A stretch of DNA of 64,000 bases from Drosophila persimilis (taxonomy: Eukaryota > Arthropoda > Insecta > Diptera > Drosophilidae), in assembly GCF_003286085.1 (NCBI RefSeq), contig NW_020825288.1, forward strand, positions 13,206,001 through 13,270,000, read 5' to 3'. A program made the translations under genes and the position numbers. This document shows, piece by piece, positions 36,998 to 47,419 of the stretch (its first letter is position 1; each line of letters opens with the position of its first letter). The notes under the pieces are model-generated. The model saw only the letters and a list, made by a program, of their open reading frames with translations. It ran no database searches and had not been told where the DNA came from.

Positions 36998-37226
36998 AAT
37001 TAATAAATACAACTACCAATGTACAATAGTTATATATGTACATCTATTGACTTTATACTTATAAAGTAAGTAATGGTAACACGCGATTTGATCATGGCTA
37101 GCATCATGGGTGTGGGACTGGCTGCAGGATGAATGTGTGTGCAAACAAAGAAAACAGCTTCCCTTACTGTTCCAGGGCCAGGGCATACATGAGCAAGGAC
37201 AGATCCTGCTCGAGTTGTTTCTGGTG

Positions 37227-38188
37227 TCATTGCTCGACTTTCGACGGCGGTGTAGCGGCCACAGGGCTGGTCACCACGCTCACGGATTGCTCCAGCTGCT
37301 CGGCTACTTCATCTATGTGCTGGAGGGCCTCCTTGGCCTTTCGATTCCGTCCATCGACAAAGATTTGCGTTTCCAAGAAGTTCAGGGCGCTGAACGCCAT
37401 GCCCCCCGTGGGGTCATAGACGCCCTCGTACTTCTTGGGATTCCTCGCACTGGCACTCTGATCCGGTGTGCTCGGATCAAAGGGCACGTACTCCTGCAGG
37501 CGCTCTTTGCTCCATCGGAAGATATTGCGTGAATCTAAGCAAACGGAAAGCGGAATGTTCGATTAACCCATTGGAAAAGCACTGCGGGCTGTATGGTGAG
37601 ACCTAAATCCGCCAGAACCCTCGTCATTTCGCGGATTTGTGCATCCTGCCGCTCCAGTCGAAAGTTCATCTCCGTCAGCGTATTGGTCATCTGCATCTTC
37701 TCCATTTGGATTTCCTCGGTCTTCTTGGTCTCCTTTATGGATTGACTAAAACGGAGGGTGAACTGTGGAACTACACAATGTATACTTGCTGAAACTCATG
37801 CTACCTACCGAGAGTACTCAAATATCAGCAGACCGGCGCCGATGGTGAAAATTATGAACTCGCCCAGAAGATTAGCACCCAGCTCGATGGCCATGGCCTC
37901 GTTCAGCGGCGGAACATTGACACTGCGCCCACCCATGTTCAGGGCCCACATCTTGGTCTTCACCTCCACCCAATTGTAGACTGTAAAATCGAAATTAAAC
38001 ACTCTTTAATCAAATCTAATCATATCTCACACTGTCATCCACTCACACTGGGCCGGCGGCATGCAGATGTACTTCCTGAAGAAGGGACTGGACTTGGCGT
38101 TCGACTTCAGCACATTGGCAATGGGTTTGCTGATCTGCTTGATGGCCAAAACACCAAGTTTGGCCGCCGGAAAGACGCCAATAACCAT
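37227..38188 (-). CDS. Opa3-like protein, copy A
   Basis: Exons 38188-38047, 37980-37809, 37745-37603, 37534-37227; 765 nt coding for 254 aa, all phases consistent. The first part is the OPA3 domain: [20 protein letters not shown], the [12 protein letters not shown] block, and [12 protein letters not shown]. It is followed by the signature [19 protein letters not shown] and a hydrophobic segment ([16 protein letters not shown]). OPA3 is a small mitochondrial outer-membrane-associated protein linked in humans to optic atrophy and mitochondrial morphology. After the domain comes a helical, probably coiled-coil stretch ([20 protein letters not shown]), then a C-terminal extension longer than in copies B and C. 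The last donor (TTTAG|GTCTCA) is weak but required by phase. Confidence 0.8.
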
Positions 38189-38334
38189 TGTTTTTCCTTT
38201 GGCCAAAAAAAACTATTACAAAATATTCACTGTAAAACTCCTGCCAGGGCTGCAACAGTGCGATGTGTGTTTGGTGGTGGCCGATATGCGATTAAGCGGC
38301 GGGCGATAGGCATCGGTGATGGTCATTTCAAATG

Positions 38335-38885
38335 CTACTCACAGCCGTCATCTCGGTAGCGGTAATTTTCGAGTTCGTAAGATAAAGCCGCCTTTATCTT
38401 GCGGATTTCATTTTCGTTTCGATCTATATTTGTATTCAGACTACCGATCCTTTGATCCAAAAGCATCCTCTGCTCTCTGTGCTTTTCGTGCTTCTTTTCG
38501 TTCTTCAGCCGATTACTAAAAACACAGAGTACAGCGGATATTTGATAAATATTCTCCTAGCGACCCTTGCTTACCGTGTAACCTCATAGTATAGAAGGAA
38601 CACTCCAATGCTCATCACAATAACTTCGCCCAGTATATCTGCTCCGATTCTAGTTGCCATGGCGGGTGTTAGAGGCGGCACTCGCTTCGGTTGTTTGAGT
38701 TTCAGAAGGTGTAATTTCAACCGAACCTCCAAATTATTATAAACCTGTCCCGGCGGAATGCAAACGATCCGTCTGAAGAACGGATGGTGTCGGGCATAGC
38801 TCTTTAATACTTTGCTTACGGGCTTGCTAATTTGCTTCATGGTAAAAATGAAGACCTTGCCAATGGGAAATGTACCAATCACCAT
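38335..38885 (-). CDS. Opa3-like protein, copy B
   Basis: Exons 38885-38575 and 38515-38335; 492 nt, 163 aa. It begins MVIGTFPIGKVFIFTMKQIS and carries the Opa3 core with VPPLTPAMATRIGADILGEV, followed by a membrane-prone stretch and a charged helical tail (RLKNEKKHEKHREQRMLLDQ). It lacks the intron that copies A and C have after the PP.Q/T codon: the exon 1 length (311 nt) equals exons 1 plus 2 of copy C. It starts 93 bases upstream of the end of copy C, so promoters must be very compact. An in-frame ATG at 38945 exists, but the family start is the one at 38885. Confidence 0.78.
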
Positions 38886-38977
38886 CTTGAAAACTGCAAA
38901 TTTTGAACTACTTTTGAACGAATCAAAAAATGGAAATACTGGCATTTGCTAGCCCACTCAGATTAAGTCAAACAACG

Positions 38978-39579
38978 CTATCGATCATATCTAATTTCTT
39001 TGATTTTGCCTTTGAGATTCACAATCTCTCTGTCTTGACGAGCAATTCGCTCGTTCAATTCGACAATTTTGTTATTCAGCTCCTCCCTTTTCTTCTTGTG
39101 CCTTTCATGTTTCTGCGCATCGTTTCGCGCTTGCCTAACGAAGGGAACAGAACATGATGGTGTTCACTTTAAAGATCCATCCTCCCTCCCTCTCTCCGGA
39201 GCTGTACAAACCTCGCAAACTCGTTCAATATGAAGGAAACACCAATTATAAATATGAATAGCTCGCCCAGTATATCACTGCCCATTTTAATGGACATGGC
39301 TCGGGTTAGGGGCGGAACCCTCTTCGGCTGTCCTATGCTCAGCATCCACATCTTGGAGCGAACATCAATCGTGTTGTACACTGGGAACTGGTGTATAAAA
39401 TGATTGTACCTTAATTCTCCATCCATGGGCTACTCACAAGTGGCCGGCGGTGCAACTACATATATTCTAAAGGCATTACTCTTATTAGCAAAGCGCTTGA
39501 TCACGTTGCTAACCGGCTTACTGATATGTTTCACACACAAGATGCCGAGTTTTGCTATTGGAAAAGCGCCCACAACCAT
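38978..39579 (-). CDS. Opa3-like protein, copy C
   Basis: Exons 39579-39438, 39380-39212 and 39134-38978; 468 nt, 155 aa. It begins MVVGAFPIAKLGILCVKHIS, continues across the first intron into LYNTIDVRSKMWMLS, then VPPLTRAMSIKMGSDILGEL and a hydrophobic stretch. It ends in a strongly charged coiled-coil-like helix (RHKKKREELNNKIVELNER). Exon 1 is the same length (142 nt) as exon 1 of copy A, and the intron position and phase match, which supports origin by tandem duplication. The same-strand cluster A-B-C spans only 2.4 kb. Confidence 0.78.
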
Positions 39580-39599
39580 TTCTACAATTCAGAATTTTG

Positions 39600-40379
39600 A
39601 CAAAATAAACTAAACCTACTTGACGGCATGGGCTTCAATTTCAAAGCCAACGTCTCAAATGTACTAGATTTGGTGGTATTTTTCAGGAACACCGAAGGCT
39701 CTGGGGTCGCGTGCAGACAGTTCATTTGGAAAATTATTCCAGTGCGAAGTCATGAAATATAAGTATTTATTTATGTTTTTCCGCCCAATTCCTATATTCT
39801 ATCCAACTTTAAAAAGTGCGAACTTTAAAAATGTGATAATAACGCGACGCCAGAGCCGAAGACCCTGGTATCTAATCCAGAAAGTTCGCTTGCAGCGTGT
39901 CCCATGAACTGTCAGATCTATCTATTGTATGGTTAGTGGTTGGCTACCAGGGCTGGAGCAGCTGGAAGTTATGGCCACTGTTGCCATTTTAGCTTATTTT
40001 AAGCTAGATTTTGGTTTTTTTTTAAATCAAATAGCTTGAAAAATAATTGAAATGCTTATGGCTTCAAATGCTTATGGCACAAACTAACAAAATACCTTTC
40101 GTTAGAAAGTCCTCAAAAACAGAGGAGCAGAAGGCTGTACTTTGCTTGTACATTGCTGAGCACACGGCCATAGTATAAGTGTATAAAATCTTTTAATTTC
40201 CTTAATTAAAAATTAATGATAACAATAAAATTAAATGATCCATTATTTTGATGTGGTTTTATGGTTAGCTTATTTTTCAGTTTTTTTTTTTAAATTTTTA
40301 GCTTATTCTAGCTATAATTTTTCTGCAATATAGCTTATGGTGACTCTCAAAATCTGGCAACCTAGTTATGGCGCCCGTC
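39600..40379. other. Upstream flank of the Opa3 cluster and Pyk; contains a MITE-like insertion
   Basis: No gene. AT-rich sequence with an insertion-like element at 39976-40364. The Pyk leader probably begins just to the right. Confidence 0.5.
39976..40364. mobile_element. MITE-like insertion with imperfect inverted ends and 8-bp target duplication
   Basis: The direct repeats GTTATGGC at 39968-39975 and 40365-40372 flank 389 bp of AT-rich DNA. The left end reads CACTGTTGCCATTTTAG. The right end, reverse-complemented, reads TAGGTTGCCAGATTTTGAG, so the ends share GTTGCCA and TTTT. Inside are several AGCTTAT/ATAAGCT blocks in both orientations. An 8-bp duplication fits hAT- or P-like elements. 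No open frame. Not checked for other copies. Confidence 0.45.
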
Positions 40380-40538
40380 GCGCGAATCGAAAAGCTCCCA
40401 CAGAACGAGAAAGAAAGCCAAACGAGACGCGCGTTTTGTGTATTCGTAGCCTGTGCATTTAACTAAATTTGAATTAATTCCAAAACAGGAAGAGCAGATA
40501 CATCTTTCCACAAGCGTCATTTCCTTTTGTCAAACCAG
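40380..40538 (+). promoter_or_regulatory. Pyk: Probable Pyk first (untranslated) exon and promoter
   Basis: Leader-like, ATG-poor sequence ends in the donor CCAG|GTAAAT at 40538. The next acceptor in register with the coding exon is TTTTTCTGCCAG (exon start 41557). The start of transcription cannot be placed; no TATA box is seen. Confidence 0.35.
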
Positions 40539-41556
40539 GTAAATATCTAAGTGCTCCAGCTGCAGTACTTTACTGCTTAACTTTACTGTCACCATGCATT
40601 TCTCCATTTGCATTTTTGCGAAAAATTAGCGGGGTTTTGGCACCGATTTCGTTGTTGTTGACGATGATGATGCAAGCTGTTTCTCCATATTATGTGGATC
40701 GGAACTGAGTTTTGCCGCCTCGCCCCCACACTAACACATAGATAAACGATCCGCACAGTCGCGACCGCACAGTGGCGGGCAGAAATATATGTAAAGGTGA
40801 AATAGAAGTCATTCCGTCCAAAGCACGCATACAATGACAATACCAACACATACAGAAACACGCCATCGGGAAATGCAGCAATAATCTTGAGGCTGTCTAA
40901 TTATTGTAAACTTCCATTCAAACTGAACAGTCTTATCGGTAATTTATTATACTTCAAAATGTATGTATGCGTGTGCCGTCTATGACATTGGTAGTGGTAC
41001 CAGCCATGAGTAATTTACATACATACAAATTTCTGAAATGCCGGCTTTAGCTAATACTTTGTTGCTTTTTAATCGGTTTTTATGAAGTTGTTGCCATGTT
41101 GCCAACGTCCTTTGCGGGGCAAGTTCAAGGGCAAAGTTCCGCAGTCTGTGGGGGGAAAAGGCGCTTTCACTTTCGTTTTAATCAGTGACGACTTTTAGAA
41201 CTTTTCCATAACGTTTTTCCCTGTGACGAAAGCTGTTCACTTAAAAGTGAAGCTTTCATTGCACGCACAGAAAGCGTGCCACTCACGAGTAAAAAGCATA
41301 GATACATATGTGTGCTCACGCACTTGCATAATGACCGGTGAGAGAGACAAAGAGAGCTTTGATATTTTTAGATTTGTGAGAGATTAATGATTTGATTTCA
41401 TGGTCAGTAGCGGACTGGGACACAGCCGGCTGATAAGATTCGAAACAGCTGATTCGTTTTTTGTTTACACTTATACACACGAAACTGAATATATAGAATT
41501 ACATATATACACAAATTATTAAACACTTGAAAATCCGTTGAACCTTTTTCTGCCAG
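40539..41556 (+). other. Pyk: Probable first intron of Pyk, 1 kb
   Basis: No coding signal. Contains a hairpin-forming inverted repeat at 41228-41257 (arms GAAAGC...TTCACTT and AAGTGAAGCTTTC, loop AA). Confidence 0.35.
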
Positions 41557-41953
41557 TTGCCGGCCGCAGCCAACAACAAACCCCGCGCAAACCTTAAAGC
41601 TTTGCGCTCTCTTTTAGCTTTGGATAAACTGTTTCTCTCGGTTCTGGCTTTTTAGGGTTGTTGTTTGCCTGTTGCTCTTGCCAATTCGTTTGTCCTCGTG
41701 TGTTACCGACATTTCCGAAGCTCAAAGCTGCTGCAGCCCGATAAATTTTCCACTAGGCCACAAAAAAAAGTTCTCGGCCACATTCGAAAATTTTTCCTCG
41801 TCCTCGAACAAAGGCGGTGCGGCATCTACAATTTTTGCCTTATTTCGCGCTTCTGCTTCGTCTGCTACTGCTGTGCGTGTGCGTCTGCCTGTGGCTGCCG
41901 TTCGTGTTGCAAAATTATCCAACTGTCGTTTGTTCAATACTTCTGCTAGCAAT

Positions 41954-44177
41954 ATGGTGAACGTAACCATATACGATGAGGCGCCCCAGCTGAAGGTATT
42001 TTATTTGAGAATTACTCTTCCCCCGCCCAGCGCCAGCCAGTGTCAGTGTCAGGGGGAGCGTTGTTACGTTTTGGTCCATAAAGATACACAAAATTAGGCA
42101 GTGCATGTACACATAATCAGCCGACTGGCGGCGGCCCGATATCAGTAGATTGCCGAGAACAGAAGTTTCCTTTTTTTGTGAAAAATAACGAATTATGCAA
42201 CGGTTTCGTTGCGACTGCAGCTGCAGCTGCGAAAACGTACGAGTGTCGCCTCCCTCGTCTCGGTCTCGGTCGGCAGAACTGACCTTCGGCGATGCAGCGC
42301 CGATGCAAGAATGCTCTTCCGCCCACGGGCGGCTCTCTTGCCCACTCTCACGCTTTCACGCACTCTCACCAAGGCATAAAAGATATGTCAGAAATATCAC
42401 TCTTTAAGAAGGAGGGGGTGTAACAGTCCTTTCATTTGAACTAATCTAATCTGTGTGTCCTTTTCGTTCATGCAGCCCAATCAAGTACCACAAAATATGG
42501 CAGCCGCAGCTGATACCCAACTGGAGCACATGTGCCGCCTGCAGTTCGACTCGCCCATTCCCCATGTGCGTCTGTCCGGCATCGTGTGCACCATCGGCCC
42601 GGCCTCGAGCAGCGTCGAGATGTTGGAGAAGATGATGGCCACCGGCATGAACATTGCCCGCATGAACTTCTCGCACGGATCCCACGAGTATCACGCCCAG
42701 ACGGTGGCCAATGTCCGCCAGGCGGTCAAGAACTACTCGGCCAAGGTAGGCTACGAGCACCCCGTGGCCATTGCCCTGGACACCAAGGGACCCGAGATCC
42801 GTACTGGTCTGATTGGCGGCAGCGGCACCGCCGAGATCGAGCTGAAGAAGGGCGATACCATTAAGCTGTCCACCAGCAAGGACTTCCTGGAGAAGGGCTC
42901 CCTGGAGGTGGTCTATGTGGACTACGAGAACATCGTGAAGGTTGTCAAGCCCGGCAATCACATCTTCGTCGACGACGGCCTCATTTCCTTGGTGGTGCGC
43001 GAGGTGAGCAAGGACACTGTCACCTGCGAGGTGGAGAACGGCGGCTCTCTGGGCTCCCGCAAGGGTGTGAATCTGCCCGGCGTGCCGGTGGATCTGCCCG
43101 CCGTGTCCGAGAAGGACAAGTCCGATCTGCAGTTTGGTGTGGAGCAGGATGTCGACATGGTCTTTGCCTCGTTCATCCGCAATGCCGCTGCTCTCGCTGA
43201 GATCCGCAAGGTGCTGGGCGAGAAGGGCAAGAACATCAAGATCATCTCGAAGATCGAGAACCAGCAGGGCATGCACAATCTGGACGAGATTATCGAGGCC
43301 GGTGATGGTATCATGGTGGCCCGTGGAGATTTGGGCATTGAGATCCCAGCCGAGAAGGTGTTCCTGGCCCAAAAGGCCATGATTGCCCGCTGCAACAAGG
43401 CCGGCAAGCCCGTGATCTGCGCCACCCAGATGTTGGAGTCCATGGTGAAGAAGCCCCGCCCAACTCGCGCTGAAATCTCTGATGTGGCCAATGCCGTGCT
43501 CGATGGCGCTGACTGCGTCATGTTGTCCGGCGAGACAGCCAAGGGCGAGTACCCCCTGGAGTGTGTCCTGACCATGGCCAAGACCTGCAAGGAGGCCGAA
43601 GCTGCTCTCTGGCATGCGAATCTGTTTGCCGATCTGGTGAAAGGCGTGTCCGTCCTGGATGCTGCTCATGGTGTGGCCATTGCCGCCGTTGAGGCCGCCA
43701 CCAAGACCAAGGCTGCCGCCATTGTGGTGATCACCACCAGCGGAAAGTCCGCCTTCCAAGTGAGCAAGTACCGCCCACGCTGCCCCATCATTGCCGTCAC
43801 TCGTCTGCCCCAGACGGCCCGACAGGCCCATCTCTACCGTGGCCTGGTGCCCCTTATCTACAAGGGTAAGTGTACCCCACCCACCCAGTACTCCACCCAT
43901 ACATGGTACTAATACCCTTTTCTTTTATGCGCAGAGCCACCACAGAGCGACTGGTTGAAGGATGTGGACCAGCGTGTCCAGTTCGGTGTCCAGGTGGGCA
44001 AGAAGAACGGCTTCATCAAGACCGGCGACGCTGTGGTCGTTGTCACAGGCTGGAAGCAGGGCTCCGGCTTCACCAACACCATTCGCATTGTGTAAGTGGC
44101 ATTGACATGCAGAGTAAACGAAAACAGCGATCAAATTCAACCAATCTCTAATTTCTGCTTGCAGCACCGTCGAATAA
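41954..44177 (+). CDS. Pyk: Pyruvate kinase
   Basis: Exons 41954-41995, 42476-43865, 43935-44091 and 44165-44177; 1602 nt, 533 aa, the length of fly Pyk. It converts phosphoenolpyruvate and ADP to pyruvate and ATP, the last step of glycolysis, in the cytosol. It starts [14 protein letters not shown] and contains the TIM-barrel motifs [44 protein letters not shown] and [10 protein letters not shown]. The C-domain has intact fructose-1,6-bisphosphate loops ([16 protein letters not shown] and [12 protein letters not shown]), so it should be allosterically regulated. The final exon supplies only 13 coding bases (TVE and stop). The 397-nt leader in front of the ATG contains no other ATG. The upstream frame is nevertheless open in phase from 41672. 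High codon bias suggests strong expression. Confidence 0.96.
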
Positions 44178-44394
44178 ATCTTGTCGCTGAGGAAGTACCT
44201 TGATGCGTCGCAGTAGCAGCAACAGTAGCGGGCGTAGCATTGATTAATGTTAATAACCAAGTTAATTTATTAATTGCGTATATTGGAATATCGGAAGAAG
44301 GAGGAAAAGAACCGCTGTCAAAGCGCCGCAGGCCGCCGACACACAAATTTAAGCTATCACTGTTGAATAATATAGTGTTCTCTTCAAAAAGAAT

Positions 44395-44400
44395 AATAAA
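44395..44400 (+). terminator. Pyk: Poly(A) signal of Pyk
   Basis: AATAAA 218 bases after the stop codon and about 180 bases before the first possible exon of the neighbouring paralogue. Confidence 0.7.
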
Positions 44401-44580
44401 TTCTAATCATGTATGTACGTGGATACCCATAGATTTAGAAGATCAAAGTAGTTTGGATTTGCTTTTTAGATCAATTTCCACTCAGATCTAGTCACAGATC
44501 GAACTAAATTTTGTCATTATTTCAAGATTTGTTCAAAATTTCCCGATTTGTTGGACTTCTTAAGCGGCGAGCGGCTTGCA

Positions 44581-46394
44581 ATGCGTCGCTTCCGTGTCAA
44601 ACGCCTTGGTCTTCAACCAGTTCTTGCAGCTATGCGGGTAGTGCTCAGAAGGTACGTTTCGCTACCACCCTTTGATTCTTTGGCTTTTAATCTACTCCTC
44701 TGGCTGATCAGTGTGCCGGGCGGACGGGGAAGCTGGACCGCGGGCCCTTTGCCACGCAGTTGGAGTACCAGTCGCGACTGCAGTTCAATGCACCCTGCTC
44801 AGGGTTTCCACTGAGTGGCATCATTTGCACCATTGGACCGGCCTCGAACAAGCCCGAGGTTCTGGTGGAGCTCATTCGCGCCGGGATGCGAGTGGTACGA
44901 CTGAATTTCTCGCATGGCTCACACGAGTACCACAGCCAGACGATTAAGGCGGCCCGCAAGGCCATCGATATGTATGCCAAGCAGACGGGTGTGTTTAAAC
45001 CGGTGGCCATTGCTTTGGACACCAAGGGGCCGGAAATTCGAACGGGCAAAATAGAGGGCGGCGACACGTCCGAAATCGAACTGAAGCAGGGCGATTCCAT
45101 CAAGCTATCCACCAACAAAGAGCTTCAGAAGAAATGCAACGCGGAGAGGGTTTATGTGGACTACAAGAAGCTGCCGAGTATCATCAAGACAGGGGATCGG
45201 GTGTACATTGATGACGGACTGATCGCCCTGAAGGTTAAGCAGGTGGCTGGCGATGAAGTAACATGCGAGGTGGAGAACGGAGGCAAGCTCGGCTCGCACA
45301 AGGGCGTGAATCTGCCAGGCGTGGCGGTGGATCTTCCTGCCGTTTCCGAAAAAGACAAGGCGGACTTGAAGTTCGGTGTGGAGCAGAAGGTGGATATGGT
45401 TTTCGCCTCGTTCATACGCGATGCCCAGGCACTAGCCGAGATACGCAATGTGCTGGGACCGGAGGGAAAGAACATCAAGATCATTTCCAAAATCGAGAAC
45501 CAACAGGGTATGGCGAACATCGACAGTATCATCGCTGCCTCCGATGGCATAATGGTGGCTCGCGGAGACCTGGGCATCGAAATTCTCACCGATGAGGTGC
45601 CCCTGGCGCAAAAGGCAATCATAGCCAAGTGCAACCAGGTGGGAAAACCCGTTATCTGTGCCACCCAAATGCTGGATTCGATGATCGGAAAGCCGAGACC
45701 TACACGGGCCGAGGCATCAGATGTGGCTAATGCCATCTTCGATGGGGCCGACTGTGTGATGTTGTCGGGCGAAACCGCCAAAGGAAAGTATCCCGTCGAG
45801 TGCATCAAGTGCATGGCGAAAATATGCTCCAAGGTGGAGGCGGTTCTGTGGTACGAGAGCATCCAGAACAACGTAAGGAGCGTCATACGGATGGCGCCAG
45901 CTAACCAAATATCGGCCGTGTCCATGTCAATCGTTGAGGCGGCCACCACGGCCCATGCGAAGGCAATTATCGTAGCCAGTCCGTGTTCGATGATCCCGCA
46001 GCTGGTTAGCCAGATGCGTCCTGCCTGCCCTATCGTTATGCTCATTGGTTGCAAGTCCCAGGCTCGTCAGTCGGTGATCTTTCGCGGTGTTTATCCTGTG
46101 ATCATTGATGAGATGGCCACGGGCTGCACGGACTTCGGGGAAATCCTGAAGATGGGCATCAAGCTCTTGCCCAAACTGGACATAATGGAGCCCGGCAAGA
46201 AGGTAACCGTCGTTATTGTAGACGCAATGAGGGCCGACAAGATCAGCTTTGGCCTGTTCTCCGTTCGGCAGCAAACCAAAGCTGAGAAGGAAAAACAGGC
46301 CGGGGAAGGCAAAAAGAAACAGCCAAAAAAGTGCATTAAGCTCCTCGGAGATGAAATAAAAAATGACCAGGCTAAAATAAAGCAAGAAAAATAA
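44581..46394 (+). CDS. CG7069: Pyruvate kinase paralogue (probably CG7069-type)
   Basis: Main exon from 44712 (acceptor CTGATCAG) to the stop at 46394. A possible first exon, 44581-44637 (MRRFRVKRLGLQPVLAAMR, donor CGG|GTAGTG), joins in phase 0 for a 579-aa product. The true start is uncertain because the frame has no ATG upstream of the kinase domain in the main exon. Catalytic regions match Pyk: [43 protein letters not shown] and ICATQMLDSM. The regulatory C-domain has diverged: the FBP-binding TTSGKS loop is VASPCSM, and the TGW..GSG.TNT loop is gone. The protein ends in a Lys-rich tail. It lies directly downstream of Pyk in the same orientation, so it is a tandem duplicate. Activity without FBP control, or a testis-type role as for other fly glycolytic paralogues, is inference. 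Confidence 0.8.
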
Positions 46395-46438
46395 ACAAAT
46401 CATTAGCGATAATTGGCGCGAAATTTGAAAATGTAAGC

Positions 46439-46444
46439 AAATAA
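46439..46444 (+). terminator. CG7069: Poly(A) signal of the pyruvate kinase paralogue
   Basis: AATAAA about 45 bases beyond the stop. Another AATAAA (46390-46395) overlaps the stop codon itself. Confidence 0.45.
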
Positions 46445-47419
46445 ATTCGATATTCACACGTAATCGCGATTTATAGGCGGTAAAGAAAATTTCAAAATGC
46501 GTATTTTAAATTTTTAATAAAGGAAAATTGTTCAATTCTATAATTTTAAATATCATGTTAAAAAAATAGGATTTATTAATTTTCATTAACAAATGAAATG
46601 AAACAGTTAAATATAATAGTGATGGCACACTATCGGGACAGTCACAACCAGTGCTGCAAGCTTTTTATCAGAAAAAAAGCTGTTTCTAACTTGAAGAAGA
46701 TGAAAGAAAAAGCTGAACATTTTTTAATAAAAAAAAGGGTAAATATTGGTGCTAAGAATTTTATATTAAATTTAATATGTATCTTATATAGTTTTCACAA
46801 GCTCATTCAGCTCTGTGGCTTCTACCAATTATGCTTAGGTAATTATGTGGCACGTCGTAGACAAAACAGCATTTTCTTAGTCTTTGCAAGCCATCCTTTT
46901 ATATTTAAAACAAAAACTAGTAATATTTTTTCACTGACAATAAAACTTTACCTTATGCACAGAATACTCATGCTTGGTCCTGCTTAGTTTCATGGCACAC
47001 TGGCAGCAGCTGTTAGGTCAAGAAATCAGCTGTTTTCACCAGAATCTTTATAGAAGTAAGCCTCCGAAACCTAGTCTGTCGCTAATATTTTCATTCTTTA
47101 TTAAATTAATATCGCATTCAATTTTTGTATATTTTAAACTTTAAGGTAATCTAAAAAACAACATCTGGCGGGAAAAAAGCGTAATCGGCTGCACTGGTCA
47201 CAACAATTGGCTGTCAAACAGCTGTGGAGCTCATGCCGATACTGTGGGGCTGGTTTATAAATACAATGTGCACGGGGGAGTTGCAGTCAATTGTGAAATA
47301 TTTGCATACGAAGGAGGAAGTGTTCACTTGTAGAGTGCCGGAGACTTGTAGAGCTGCAGAAACTTGTAGAGTGCCGCCAGAAGGACCTGACATTGAAAAA
47401 GAAGAAGTGAAAAGAAGCA
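46445..47419. other. AT-rich intergenic stretch and leader of the methyltransferase gene
   Basis: A 129-codon frame at 46598-46987 has low-complexity AT-driven composition and no recognisable domain, so it is not called. The last 200 bases (from about 47220) include a near-repeat of TTGTAGAGTGCCG/TTGTAGAGCTGC units (47329-47375) and lead into the ATG at 47420. Confidence 0.45.

Noticed and set aside
38886-38945. Upstream in-frame ATG of Opa3-like copy B (adds 20 residues)
   Set aside because: The added residues have no counterpart in copies A or C, which both start at the MV.G.FP methionine.
42446-43900. 484-codon open frame antisense to Pyk
   Set aside because: It mirrors the strongly biased codons of the Pyk exon (few TTA, CTA or TCA codons), lacks an independent start or splice context, and resembles no protein family. 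The same effect is seen opposite the paralogue at 45161-46054.
46598-46987. 129-codon plus-strand frame between the pyruvate kinase paralogue and the methyltransferase
   Set aside because: AT-rich, Lys/Phe/Leu/Ile composition as expected by chance, no domain, no flanking signals.
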